From: Maricaulis maris_C | GTDB taxonomy: Bacteria > Pseudomonadota > Alphaproteobacteria > Caulobacterales > Maricaulaceae | DNA: 64,000 nt | Reading direction: 5' to 3' | NCBI RefSeq assembly: GCF_049116555.1 | Contig: NZ_JAGDYT010000004.1 | Location: forward strand, 186,001-250,000 | Part shown: positions 7,616-16,335 of the stretch, piece by piece | Layout: every line of letters begins with the position of its first letter | Numbering within the stretch: the first letter of the stretch is position 1 | Made by a program: the position numbers and the translations under genes | The notes under the pieces: generated by a model | What the model was told of the DNA's origin: nothing | The model's input: only the letters and a program-made list of their open reading frames with translations | Database searches by the model: none

Positions 7616-9244
7616 CTAAACCATCCGGCTCTGATGCAATGCCGCAGCGATAAAGCTCGCAAACAGCGGATGCGGTTCGAACGGGCGGGACTTCAACTCC
7701 GGGTGGAATTGCACGCCGACGAACCAGGGATGATCCGAAATCTCGACGATTTCCGGCAGCACGCCATCGGGCGACAGGCCAGAGAAGGTCAAACCGCAAG
7801 CTTCCAGCTTGTCCTTGTAGCCGACATTCACCTCATAGCGGTGACGGTGGCGCTCCTCGATATGGGCTTCGCCATAGATCTCGCGGACCTTGGAGCCTTC
7901 CTTGAGGACGGCTGGATAGGCGCCGAGACGCATTGTGCCGCCCATATCGTCACCGGCAGACCGGGTCTCGACTTCATTGCCGCGGGTCCACTCCGTGAGA
8001 AGACCGATCACCGATTCGCCGCTGTCGGAGAATTCCGTCGAGACAGCATGCTCGACACCGGCGAGATTGCGCGCCGCCTCGAGCACAGCCATCTGCATGC
8101 CGTAGCAAATCCCGAAGAAGGGGACCTTGCGCTCGCGGGCAAAGCGGGCCGCGGCGATCTTGCCCTCGACACCCCGCTCGCCGAACCCGCCCGGGACAAG
8201 CACGCCATGGACGTCTTCCAGCGGTTCGAACGGGTCGTCTCTTTCAAACTGCTCGCTATCGAGCCATTTGAGTTTGACCTTCACACCATTGGCGATCCCG
8301 CCATGGGCGAGCGCTTCGATCAGGGATTTATAGGCGTCCAGCAGGCCGACATATTTGCCAACCACACCGATCGTGACCTCGCCGTCCGGATTGGCGATCG
8401 TCTCGGAGATGGCCTGCCAGCGCGACAGGTCCGGTGCCGGTGCATCATCAATCCCGAAGCAGCGCAGGATTTCGGTGTCGAGGCCCTGGGAGTGATATTC
8501 CAGCGGCACATCATACAGCGAAGCCGCGTCGCGCCCCTCGATGACAGCGCTTTCCTTCACGTTGCAGAAGCGCCCGATCTTGCGCTTGTCACCCGGCGGG
8601 ATCGGAATCTCGCAGCGACACAGCAGGATATCCGGCTGGATACCAATCGAGCGCAATTCTTTCACCGAGTGCTGGGTCGGCTTGGTCTTCATCTCGCCGG
8701 CGACCTTGATGAAAGGCAGCAAGGTGACGTGCAGGAAGACCGCATTGTCGTCGCCCAGCTCCTGACCGAGCTGACGAATCGCCTCGAAGAAGGGAAGCCC
8801 CTCAATGTCGCCGACCGTGCCGCCGATCTCGCACAGCACGAAGTCGACATCCCCGGCATCCGACAGGACGAATTGCTTGATCTGATCGGTGACGTGCGGA
8901 ATGACCTGCACGGTCGCACCAAGGTAATCGCCACGGCGCTCACGCTCGATGATGCGTGAATAGATCCGGCCTGTGGTGATATTGTCGGCCTGGCTCGCGG
9001 CAACGCCCGTGAAGCGTTCATAATGGCCGAGATCGAGGTCGGCTTCCGCCCCGTCATCGGTCACATAGCATTCGCCATGCTGATAGGGCGACATCGTGCC
9101 CGGATCAACGTTGAGATAGGGGTCCAGCTTGCGCAGGCGGACTTTATATCCACGCGCCTGAAGCAGGGCTCCGATAGCGGCTGAAGCGAGGCCTTTTCCC
9201 AAGGAGGAGACCACGCCGCCCGTAATAAAGATATATCGCGGCAT
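7616..9244 (-). CDS. pyrG: CTP synthase
   Basis: Makes CTP from UTP, ATP and glutamine. The 542-residue protein starts MPRYIFITGGVVSSLGKGLA, the family N-terminus with the ATP-binding loop, and has the synthetase domain to about residue 270. The C-terminal class I glutaminase has the nucleophile Cys380 in FGICYGMQ and the His/Glu pair in VQFHPELKSRP. The frame remains open to 9367, but the upstream residues are unrelated. It lies 76 bases after secG on the same strand, the order tpiA-secG-pyrG being common in alphaproteobacteria, and shares the secG promoter by inference. Confidence 0.97.
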   Translation of the reverse strand: MPRYIFITGGVVSSLGKGLASAAIGALLQARGYKVRLRKLDPYLNVDPGTMSPYQHGECYVTDDGAEADLDLGHYERFTGVAASQADNITTGRIYSRIIERERRGDYLGATVQVIPHVTDQIKQFVLSDAGDVDFVLCEIGGTVGDIEGLPFFEAIRQLGQELGDDNAVFLHVTLLPFIKVAGEMKTKPTQHSVKELRSIGIQPDILLCRCEIPIPPGDKRKIGRFCNVKESAVIEGRDAASLYDVPLEYHSQGLDTEILRCFGIDDAPAPDLSRWQAISETIANPDGEVTIGVVGKYVGLLDAYKSLIEALAHGGIANGVKVKLKWLDSEQFERDDPFEPLEDVHGVLVPGGFGERGVEGKIAAARFARERKVPFFGICYGMQMAVLEAARNLAGVEHAVSTEFSDSGESVIGLLTEWTRGNEVETRSAGDDMGGTMRLGAYPAVLKEGSKVREIYGEAHIEERHRHRYEVNVGYKDKLEACGLTFSGLSPDGVLPEIVEISDHPWFVGVQFHPELKSRPFEPHPLFASFIAAALHQSRMV

Positions 9245-9320
9245 GGGCCGTCTGATTATCCCAGATTCGGACGCGTCGGAAGACGCGAGTTGAAATATGT
9301 GATGATTAAAAGAGGAAGGA

Positions 9321-9647
9321 CTAGCCGTCCGTCGGCACCGGAGCGCCTGATTCCTCTTGCTCAACAATGCCGGTCGCCGGATTGTCGATCTCGGTATCGA
9401 ACACGCTATTCCCGTCCGCCGTGACGCCGGTCACGATGGCGAGCAGGATCGAATTGCCGATAAAGACCGCGGCCAGGATCATGGTCGTCCGGGTCAGGAT
9501 GTTCGCCGCGCCACGGCCGGACATCATGCCGCCGCCACCGCCGCCGCCGCCGATACCCAGGGCCCCGCCTTCCGACCGCTGCAGCAGAATGACGCCGATG
9601 AGTCCAAGGGCGACCAGAAGCTGGATGATCAAAAGAACTGTGGTCAT
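9321..9647 (-). CDS. secG: preprotein translocase subunit SecG
   Basis: Small membrane subunit of the SecYEG channel. The 108-residue product has two transmembrane segments (about residues 2-22 and 53-75) joined by the conserved LLQRSEGGALGIGGG loop, here extended by a run of glycines, and an acidic C-terminal tail typical of alphaproteobacteria. The start at 9647 (MTTVLLIIQLL) is preferred over 9659 because GGCGG lies 6 bases before it and the family begins at this point. A good promoter lies at 9699-9727. Confidence 0.92.
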   Translation of the reverse strand: MTTVLLIIQLLVALGLIGVILLQRSEGGALGIGGGGGGGGMMSGRGAANILTRTTMILAAVFIGNSILLAIVTGVTADGNSVFDTEIDNPATGIVEQEESGAPVPTDG

Positions 9648-9671
9648 GAATACCGCCATGTGTCAGGCCGC

Positions 9672-9689
9672 GCCGCCCGGTCGGGCGGC
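9672..9689. other. GC-rich hairpin in the secG 5' leader
   Basis: GCCGCCCG (9672-9679) and CGGGCGGC (9682-9689) form a perfect 8-bp dyad with a 2-base centre, starting about 10 bases after the secG -10 box. There is no T run, so it is not a classical terminator; it may be a leader hairpin affecting mRNA stability or translation. Confidence 0.4.
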
Positions 9690-9698
9690 TCGGCCGTG

Positions 9699-9727
9699 GA
9701 TATAGGGAGTTTCCGGTGCGGTGTCAG
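9699..9727 (-). promoter_or_regulatory. secG-pyrG promoter
   Basis: On the minus strand, -35 CTGACA (9722-9727) and -10 TATATC (9699-9704) are 17 bases apart, close to the sigma-70 consensus. It sits in the 78-base gap between the response regulator gene and secG, so secG-pyrG can be transcribed apart from tpiA. Confidence 0.6.
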
Positions 9728-9737
9728 CACCGCCCGG

Positions 9738-10787
9738 TCACATGGCGGCGCGTTTTATATCAGGCGAACCTTCTTGGCCAGCATCGTCTGCGGTTTCCGC
9801 TGCGGCTTCCTCGGCGATCAGGACCGCCTTGCGCCGGGCAGCCTCGGCACGCGCCTGCAGGCGCTTGCGCAGATTGGACACGGTCCGACCGATCTCGTCC
9901 TTGGACCGCTCGATCGTGTCGCCATTGGCGAAGGCTGCATAGGTGCCCATGGCCAATTCCTTGACGAGTTTGAGAACGCCGGCATCCGCATTGCGCCCGT
10001 CGCCCAACGCGCCAATCTGGTCGAGCAGGGCCTCGGCGACTTCGGCGGCCTCTCGGCGCCCTGCCCGCAGGACATGGGCTCTCAGCTCGCGTGCGGCGCG
10101 ATCGAGGTCCTTGATGTCCAGGGCAACGGGAACCTTGCCCTGTTCTGTCTTCTTGGAGGCTTCCAGCTCAACCGAGATGACGATCCGCATCGCCACACGG
10201 CGCACGCGTTCCGTCGTCACGGCCTCCCGCGCCTCGCGGACCCATTGCTGGGCGTTATTCAGGGCCTGCTCGTCATTCTCGACTGTTGCCTTGAGAAAAT
10301 TCGGAACCGTAATCGGCGGCGCATCGGTGGAACGCTCGCTGTCCTTGCGGCGGTCCGGTCCGATATAATCGGACGTCACCACAAAATCCTTGCGGCCCCG
10401 GATCAGTGTCTTGACCCGTTCCTCGGCAAACATGGTCGAGAAGGGCCGCACGATGACATCATCGGCGCCGCACTCGATCGCCTTGCGGATATGACCGGTA
10501 TCACGGCTCCAGGTCGTCAGCAGGAAGACGACAAATGGGTTGGACCCCACATCACCGCGACGGACGGAGCGCACCAGATTGAAAATATCCTTATCGTTCG
10601 CGCTGGCTTCGGCGACGATCAGGCTCGGTGCACCCTCGGTGATTCCATTCTTGAAATCGGCGATGGAGGCGACGCATTCAATCTGTCGGAAGCCAATCTC
10701 GAAGAGCGCGTACCGACTCGTCCGCTGGTTGACGTGAATGGGGTCGAACAACAGGACGGAAGCCCGGGTGTAGTCGATTTCGGCCAT
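9738..10787 (-). CDS. atypical (pseudo-)receiver domain protein with helical C-terminus
   Basis: A 349-residue protein. Residues 8-125 have the CheY-like layout: VLLFD with the first acidic residue at Asp15, LIVAEAS where the phospho-acceptor Asp should be, FLLTTWS with the switch Thr, and VIVRPFS at the position of the conserved KP motif. By this alignment the acceptor is Glu60 and the lysine is Arg114, so ordinary phosphorylation is unlikely. Residues about 165-330 are charged and mostly helical with no recognised output domain. The C-terminal tail is Ala/Glu-rich. It lies between tpiA and secG. The role is unknown; an acceptor-independent signalling adaptor is possible. Confidence 0.75.
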   Translation of the reverse strand: MAEIDYTRASVLLFDPIHVNQRTSRYALFEIGFRQIECVASIADFKNGITEGAPSLIVAEASANDKDIFNLVRSVRRGDVGSNPFVVFLLTTWSRDTGHIRKAIECGADDVIVRPFSTMFAEERVKTLIRGRKDFVVTSDYIGPDRRKDSERSTDAPPITVPNFLKATVENDEQALNNAQQWVREAREAVTTERVRRVAMRIVISVELEASKKTEQGKVPVALDIKDLDRAARELRAHVLRAGRREAAEVAEALLDQIGALGDGRNADAGVLKLVKELAMGTYAAFANGDTIERSKDEIGRTVSNLRKRLQARAEAARRKAVLIAEEAAAETADDAGQEGSPDIKRAAM

Positions 10788-10864
10788 ACTCGGTTCGGCT
10801 CCACAAAAGCGGCGAAACAGGAAACGTCAGGTTTCAACATTGCCGCAAATAGGTTTCGATCCAC

Positions 10865-11614
10865 TTACCGGACTAGTTCGGATTTGCGACCTGCCGCCTC
10901 AATAATGGCTGAAAAATCAGTGGATTTCAGGCTTGCACCCCCGACGAGCGCGCCATCGACATCCTCCAGATCGAGCAGGTCTTTCGCATTCCCCGGCTTC
11001 ACCGAACCACCATATAAAATACAAGTAGTTAGCGGGTCGGGAAGGCGCTCGCGAATGGCCCCGTGCATGGCCGCCACATCGCCGATCGAAGCCGTCAATC
11101 CAGTCCCGATCGCCCAGACCGGCTCATAAGCTATTACCAGTGTCATCCGGGCCGGATTTTCCGGCAAGGAGCCCGCGAGTTGACCCGCGACCACTTCGAC
11201 CGCGCGCCCGGCCTCCCGCTCATCGCGGGTTTCACCGACACAAATCACCGGCACCAAGCCGGCCTGAAGCGCGGCCTCGGCCTTGGCCCGGACAAGCGCG
11301 TCGCTTTCACCATGATCAGCGCGGCGTTCAGAATGCCCGAGGATCACATGACTGGCCCCGGCCTCGCGCAACATGGTCGCCGAGACATCACCGGTATGGG
11401 CGCCGGACATCGCCGCATGGCAATCCTGACCACCGACGCGTATTTCACTGCCTGAACAAGCGCTTGCAGCCTGGGCTAGCAAGGTGGCCGGAGGGCAGAT
11501 CAGGATCTCCGCGTCCGCGTCCTTCGCGATCGGAGCCACGGCGTCAAAGAAACCGAGGGCCGCGACGGACCCGTTCATTTTCCAATTGCCCGCGATGAGT
11601 GTGCGACGCGCCAT
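10865..11614 (-). CDS. tpiA: triosephosphate isomerase
   Basis: Interconverts dihydroxyacetone phosphate and glyceraldehyde-3-phosphate. The 249-residue product has all catalytic residues: Lys12 in GNWKMNG, His94 in ILGHSERR and Glu164 in AYEPVWAIGTG. The phosphate-binding YGGSVKPGN is near the C-terminus. It is divergent from ppiD, with 175 bases between the two start codons, and heads the tpiA-receiver-secG-pyrG run. Confidence 0.97.
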   Translation of the reverse strand: MARRTLIAGNWKMNGSVAALGFFDAVAPIAKDADAEILICPPATLLAQAASACSGSEIRVGGQDCHAAMSGAHTGDVSATMLREAGASHVILGHSERRADHGESDALVRAKAEAALQAGLVPVICVGETRDEREAGRAVEVVAGQLAGSLPENPARMTLVIAYEPVWAIGTGLTASIGDVAAMHGAIRERLPDPLTTCILYGGSVKPGNAKDLLDLEDVDGALVGGASLKSTDFSAIIEAAGRKSELVR

Positions 11615-11727
11615 TTTGCTTCCCCGACCGGCTGATCCCGTCCCCTTGATGCGCGGCAGGAGTAATCATCAAAACCGGGCTTCGCAACGGGGCGCACCGA
11701 CAATCGCAGAACAACCGCCCCTCGTGC

Positions 11728-11756
11728 TTGCGACCATCTGACCGCGCCGCTACCTT
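11728..11756 (+). promoter_or_regulatory. possible ppiD promoter
   Basis: TTGCGA (11728-11733) and TACCTT (11751-11756) are 17 bases apart and end 33 bases before the ppiD ATG, in the tpiA/ppiD divergent gap. The -10 match is only moderate. Confidence 0.35.
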
Positions 11757-11789
11757 CCGCGCGACGTTTTTCAAAGGCATTTCGGTTCC

Positions 11790-13727
11790 ATGCTGTCCAA
11801 TTTCCGGTCTTTCGCCCAGTCGCCTCTCGCACTGGTCATCATCGTTCTTCTCGTCCTGGCCTTCGCCATCGCCCTGCCCGGCAGTGGCGGCATCTTCACC
11901 GGCAGCGGTGATGCCGTGGTCACGGTGGGGCCGGAGCGGATCAGTCAGCGCGAGCTGTCCAGCGCTTTCAATGGCGAGGTCCGGCGCCTGCAGGACCAGG
12001 ATTCCTCGATCACCGCCGAGCAGGCGCGAGCCGAGGGACTTGGCGAACAGGTCCTTCAACAGCAGATCACCCTGGCCGCCTTTGCGGCCCGCGCCCGTGA
12101 ACTGGGGCTGGAAGTGTCCAATCAGGCCATTGTGCGCGAAGTCGCCGACATTCCAGCCTTCCTCAACCCGGTCACCGGAGACTTTGATCGCGATGCGATG
12201 ACCGCTGCCCTCCGGCGCGTGGGGATGAGCGAAGACCAGTTTGCCGACAATATCGAAGGCGACCTGCTGCGGACCCAGCTCATTGCGACCCTGGCCGGCC
12301 TATCCGGTTCACCCGATCAGATGGCCCAGACCCGCTATCTCGTGGCGGAGGAACGCCGCCGGGTGACCGGGCTGGTGATCGACGCCTCGACGGCCGATGA
12401 AATTGCCGACCCCACCGATGAGGAATTGCAGACTTTCATCGAGGAAACTCCGGGGCAGAACGGCCAACCGCTCTTCACACGACCGGAATTTCGGGCCTTC
12501 ACGCTCGTCCGCCTGCAATTGCAGGACTTCATCCGCGATGTCGCGATTGACGAGACCTTCCTGCGCGACACCTATGACTACGAGCGCTCCACCGGTCGCC
12601 TTGGCACCCCGGCGACTCGCAGCTTTGCCCAATTGACCACCCAGGATGAAGCGACCGCGCAGGCCGCCGCCGAACGCCTGACCGCCGGCGAAACGCCGGC
12701 AGACATTGCCGCTGCACTCGGACTCGGCGCACCGCTCATTCAGGAAGACGTCCAGGTCGGCGATATTCCCGACAGCCAGCTTGCTGAAGCCGTCTTCGGT
12801 ATGGCCGCTGAGGAATCCGCTGCGATCGAAGGTCGGTTTGCCTGGAGCGCCGTCCTGGTTACCGCCGCCGAGGACGCGTTCATTCCAACCTTTGAAGAAG
12901 AGCGTGATCGTTTGCAGGCCAGTGCTGCACAGGCCCAGGCGACCGATGATCTCTACGACGCTGTCGAGCGCTTCGAAACGGCGCGTGCGGATGGTGCAAG
13001 CCTGGAAGTCGCGGCCGAGAGCGCCGGGGTTCCGTTGGAAATTTATCAGCCCCTGGCCCTGAACTCGATCGACGAGGATCTGGGGTTTGACGCTGCCCGG
13101 TATCAGTCTCTGGCTCCCGAACTCCTGCCTGTCGCCTTCGATTCGGTCGAAGGTTTCGCGATCGATTTGCGCACGTTCAACGAGACCGACTTCTTCACCC
13201 TGCGTGTTGATAGCATCGTCCCGAGCCGTCCGTTCGAGCTCGATGAAATCCGCGATCAGGCGGAGGCCCGCTGGCGCTCCATCCAGGTCGACACCCAGCT
13301 CCGCACCCGCGCCGAAGACGCGCTGGCACAACTGGAAGCGGGCGATGACATGGAGCTCGTCTCCCTGACGACCGGTGGGCGCACGGAAACCTCGACCCTG
13401 CAACGCGGCCAGACCGCGGGGGCTTTCTCCCAGCTGGCCATGTCGACAGCGTTCAATATGAGCGTCGGCGATATTGACATGCTGCAGGTCGGTGAAGGCA
13501 CCTATCTGCTCATGACGCTCAACGAGATCATTCCGGCCGACATCGCGACTGCGTCCGATCTGGAGATGGACGGGATCAGCTCGAACATCGATTCCCAGCT
13601 GGGCGATGACGTGCTTCAGGCCACCCGTGACTACCTGGTGCGCGAATACGGCATCACGGATGAATCCGTCGATGCCCGCCTGTTCTCGCTGGCGATTGGC
13701 GAGACCGACCCCAACGCACCGCGATGA
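11790..13727 (+). CDS. ppiD: PpiD-type membrane-anchored peptidyl-prolyl isomerase/chaperone
   Basis: A 645-residue periplasmic folding factor held by one N-terminal transmembrane helix (about residues 12-30, SPLALVIIVLLVLAFAIAL). A SurA/PpiD N-terminal chaperone domain follows at about 40-180 (RISQRELSSAFN, LGEQVLQQQITLAAFAARAR, SEDQFADNIEGDLLR). A weakly conserved parvulin domain starts around RSFAQLTTQDEATAQAAAER near residue 280. The active-site residues of parvulin are not clearly kept, which is common in PpiD. It overlaps trpE by 4 bases (ATGA), so the two are translationally coupled. The order tpiA-ppiD-trpE is usual in alphaproteobacteria. Confidence 0.85.
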   Translation: MLSNFRSFAQSPLALVIIVLLVLAFAIALPGSGGIFTGSGDAVVTVGPERISQRELSSAFNGEVRRLQDQDSSITAEQARAEGLGEQVLQQQITLAAFAARARELGLEVSNQAIVREVADIPAFLNPVTGDFDRDAMTAALRRVGMSEDQFADNIEGDLLRTQLIATLAGLSGSPDQMAQTRYLVAEERRRVTGLVIDASTADEIADPTDEELQTFIEETPGQNGQPLFTRPEFRAFTLVRLQLQDFIRDVAIDETFLRDTYDYERSTGRLGTPATRSFAQLTTQDEATAQAAAERLTAGETPADIAAALGLGAPLIQEDVQVGDIPDSQLAEAVFGMAAEESAAIEGRFAWSAVLVTAAEDAFIPTFEEERDRLQASAAQAQATDDLYDAVERFETARADGASLEVAAESAGVPLEIYQPLALNSIDEDLGFDAARYQSLAPELLPVAFDSVEGFAIDLRTFNETDFFTLRVDSIVPSRPFELDEIRDQAEARWRSIQVDTQLRTRAEDALAQLEAGDDMELVSLTTGGRTETSTLQRGQTAGAFSQLAMSTAFNMSVGDIDMLQVGEGTYLLMTLNEIIPADIATASDLEMDGISSNIDSQLGDDVLQATRDYLVREYGITDESVDARLFSLAIGETDPNAPR

Positions 13728-15220
13728 CGCCCCACGCGCCGATCACGCCCGATTTCCGGACGGTCGCCGAGCGTCTGGAGCGGGGTGAAACCTGCGTCCT
13801 GCAGGCACGCCGTGTGGACGACCTCCTGACGCCGGTCGCCGCCTATCTGCGTTTGGCGGCGAACCAGCCCAACAGCTTCCTTCTGGAGTCGGTTGAGGGC
13901 GGGGCCTGGCGGGGACGGTATTCCGCCATCGGCCTTGACCCGGACCTGATCTGGCAATGCCGAAACGGCGTCGTTTCCGAGGCAAGCGGGATGGATGTCG
14001 CCGCGCGCAAATTCACACCGCTCGATACCGAACCGATGACGGCCCTGCGAGCGGTTATCGAAGCGGCTCATTGCCCCCTGCCCGACGACGCTCCGCCGCT
14101 CGCCTCCGGCCTGTTCGGCTATGTCGGTTATGACATGGTGCGCTATCTGGAGCGCTTGCCGGAAGGTGCGGCGCCGGATCCGCTGGGCCTGCCTGAATCC
14201 GTGCTGCTTCGGCCCCAGACCATGGTTGTCTTCGACGCCCTGAAACAGGAAATCCAGGTCTATTGCCCCGTGCGCCCCGGTGAGTATTCGGCCCGTGAAG
14301 CCTATGACGCGGCCGTCGAACGCCTGCAGACCACGCTGCAACGTCTGGCAGGAGCCACACCGGAGCTCGCCAGACCCGACGGCGAACTGGGTGAACGCCA
14401 ATCCAACCGAACACCGGATGATTACCGCGCGGCGGTGGACACCGCGCGGGACTATATCCGCGCCGGCGATGCCTTTCAGGTCGTGCCCAGCCAGCGATTC
14501 TCCGCCGATTACCCGGCCGACCCGTTCTGGGCCTATCGCTCCCTGCGGCGGCTCAACCCCTCGCCCTTCCTCTTCTTTTTCCGGTTTGACGGCTTTGAAG
14601 TTGTCGGGTCCAGCCCTGAAATTCTGGTCCGGCTGCGTGATGATGTGGTGACGATCCGCCCTATCGCCGGCACGCGACCGCGCGGTCAGACACCGGCCGA
14701 GGATGATGCCTTCGAGGCCGACCTTCTGGCCGATCCGAAGGAACGTTCGGAACATCTCATGCTGCTCGATCTGGGCCGCAATGATGTCGGACGCATCGCC
14801 AAGCCGGGGACCGTCCGCATCACCGCACGTGAGATTGTTGAGCGCTACAGCCACGTCATGCACATCGTGTCCAATGTCGAGGGTGATCTCGCCGACCAGG
14901 AAGACGTGGTCTCCGCCCTGTTCGCCGGATTCCCGGCCGGAACCGTGTCCGGCGCGCCGAAGGTCCGGGCGATGGAAATCATTGACGAACTGGAACCGCA
15001 TCGCCGCGGTGTCTATGCCGGTGCCGTCGGCTATTTCAGCGCCGATGGCGGCATGGATACGGCCATCGCGCTGCGAACCGCCGTGTTCAAGGATGGCCGG
15101 ATGTATGTCCAGGCAGGTGCCGGTGTGGTTCTTGATAGTGATCCGGAATCCGAACGGGTGGAAACGGTCAACAAGGCAGCCGCCCTGTTCCGCGCCGCCG
15201 AGGACTCACTCGGTCAGTGA
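13724..15220 (+). CDS. trpE: anthranilate synthase component I
   Basis: Converts chorismate plus ammonia to anthranilate, the first committed step to tryptophan. The 498-residue product has the feedback-inhibition motif LLES (residues 53-56), which binds tryptophan. The C-terminal chorismate-binding domain has IAGTRPRG, ADPKERSEHLMLLDLGRNDVG, GTVSGAPKVRAMEIIDELEP and GVYAGAVGYF. It overlaps the ppiD stop by 4 bases. Its 3' end overlaps the convergent yibQ-like gene by 15 bases. The partner glutaminase gene trpG lies about 1.1 kb downstream, beyond the yibQ-like gene. Confidence 0.97.
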   Translation: MTPHAPITPDFRTVAERLERGETCVLQARRVDDLLTPVAAYLRLAANQPNSFLLESVEGGAWRGRYSAIGLDPDLIWQCRNGVVSEASGMDVAARKFTPLDTEPMTALRAVIEAAHCPLPDDAPPLASGLFGYVGYDMVRYLERLPEGAAPDPLGLPESVLLRPQTMVVFDALKQEIQVYCPVRPGEYSAREAYDAAVERLQTTLQRLAGATPELARPDGELGERQSNRTPDDYRAAVDTARDYIRAGDAFQVVPSQRFSADYPADPFWAYRSLRRLNPSPFLFFFRFDGFEVVGSSPEILVRLRDDVVTIRPIAGTRPRGQTPAEDDAFEADLLADPKERSEHLMLLDLGRNDVGRIAKPGTVRITAREIVERYSHVMHIVSNVEGDLADQEDVVSALFAGFPAGTVSGAPKVRAMEIIDELEPHRRGVYAGAVGYFSADGGMDTAIALRTAVFKDGRMYVQAGAGVVLDSDPESERVETVNKAAALFRAAEDSLGQ

Positions 15221-16258
15221 GGCCTGAAGACCGGGCTCGGTCGCGAAGAGGGAATCGGCGAGCGCGCTTGTGGTGACGAATTCGAGGTCGGCAACGGCAT
15301 CGCTCGACAGCCAGCCCTCCAGCACCGCCAGTGTCAGATCATGCGGATGCCCGATCATGACCGCATAACCAGTGTCGCGTGCGCGCTCGGCCGCCTCGTC
15401 AAGGCGCGCGCGAATGGCAGCGGCATCAAGATCATGATCGAGGAAGATATCGCGCTGCAGCGTGCGCAATCCAAGGCCGGACGCCACAGCCCCGCCGCGG
15501 CTGTGGGCGGTCGTCAGGCTGTCCAGGAAGACCGGATCATCATGCGAGATGGCGGAGAGCGCCACGCGCAAGGCTCGAGGATCCGCCGTGAACCGACTTC
15601 CCATGTGATTATTGAGCCCCACCGCGCCAGGCACTTGCGCCATGGCCCAGCGCATGCGGGCCTGAAGATCGATATCACTGAGGCCGATCCGCAGCGCATT
15701 CGGACCGGGGTCGGCCAGGCCGACCGGCTCCATCGGCATGTGCAAGAGCACGTCATGCCCGGATTGGCGCGCCAGGGCGGACAACGGGGTCGCCGCTTCG
15801 GCATAGGGCAGAATCGCCACGGTCAATGGAACCGGCAGGGCCAGAACCCGCTGCGCGGCATCCACGTCGAGACCGACATCATCGATCACCAGCACCAACC
15901 GCGCTGGCCCGTCGTTGGACCGGGTCTCATTTTCAGGCGGGATGATCACCGGACTCATATTTGATGCGGCGACCTCGACAGGTGCAGCCAGCGCCAGCGT
16001 CTCAACGCCTGAATTGGCGGATTCGAGCGAATCGAAATTGCGCGCACGGGTGACCCGCACGCCCTGATGGCGCGGCGGCAGCTCGGCTGAGGCCGTTGCC
16101 GGGACCGGAAGCGCACCATTGCTCGCCGCAGAAAACACAATGGCGCCAAGCAGATAGGCAGCCGCTGCGAGCGCGCCAGCGAATGCGGGGATGGCGGAGT
16201 GCCGAGCTTTCAGGGATGTGCGACGCAGTGAGGGCATGCCCCCAGCTCGCTCCCGCAT
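15206..16258 (-). CDS. divergent polysaccharide deacetylase family protein (YibQ/DUF610)
   Basis: A 350-residue protein with an N-terminal membrane segment or signal anchor at about residues 25-45 and a Pro/Ala-rich linker. A YibQ-type domain starts with LVLVIDDVGLDVDAAQRVL, where the two Asp are the putative metal ligands. Further family motifs are LLHMPMEPVG, LNNHMGSRFT and VMIGHPHDLT. The family is a circularly related polysaccharide deacetylase and may act on peptidoglycan or other periplasmic glycans; the substrate is unknown. The start may be the ATG at 16258 or the one at 16237. It splits trpE from trpG, converging on trpE. A CtrA-type box begins 3 bases upstream of the first ATG. Confidence 0.82.
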   Translation of the reverse strand: MRERAGGMPSLRRTSLKARHSAIPAFAGALAAAAYLLGAIVFSAASNGALPVPATASAELPPRHQGVRVTRARNFDSLESANSGVETLALAAPVEVAASNMSPVIIPPENETRSNDGPARLVLVIDDVGLDVDAAQRVLALPVPLTVAILPYAEAATPLSALARQSGHDVLLHMPMEPVGLADPGPNALRIGLSDIDLQARMRWAMAQVPGAVGLNNHMGSRFTADPRALRVALSAISHDDPVFLDSLTTAHSRGGAVASGLGLRTLQRDIFLDHDLDAAAIRARLDEAAERARDTGYAVMIGHPHDLTLAVLEGWLSSDAVADLEFVTTSALADSLFATEPGLQASLTE

Positions 16259-16260
16259 GG

Positions 16261-16275
16261 TTAACCAGGCGTTAA
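16261..16275. promoter_or_regulatory. CtrA-type binding site TTAA-N7-TTAA
   Basis: Two TTAA half-sites (16261-16264 and 16272-16275) are exactly 7 bases apart, a perfect match to the full CtrA box of alphaproteobacteria. It lies in the 77-base divergent gap between the yibQ-like gene and trpG, 13 bases upstream of the putative trpG -35. Function is inferred from the motif only. Confidence 0.6.
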
Positions 16276-16288
16276 TGCGCTGCCGGGA

Positions 16289-16317
16289 TTGGCGAAACCG
16301 GGCGGCCTGACTAGGTT
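16289..16317 (+). promoter_or_regulatory. possible trpGDC promoter
   Basis: TTGGCG (16289-16294) and TAGGTT (16312-16317) are 17 bases apart and end 18 bases before the trpG ATG, with AGGGAG as ribosome-binding site between. Placement fits, though the hexamers are only fair matches. Confidence 0.45.
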
Positions 16318-16335
16318 GGCGCCAGGGAGATCACC

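Noticed and set aside
13631..15001. 456-codon minus-strand frame opposite trpE
   Set aside because: Shadow of trpE in GC-rich DNA; trpE has full motifs.
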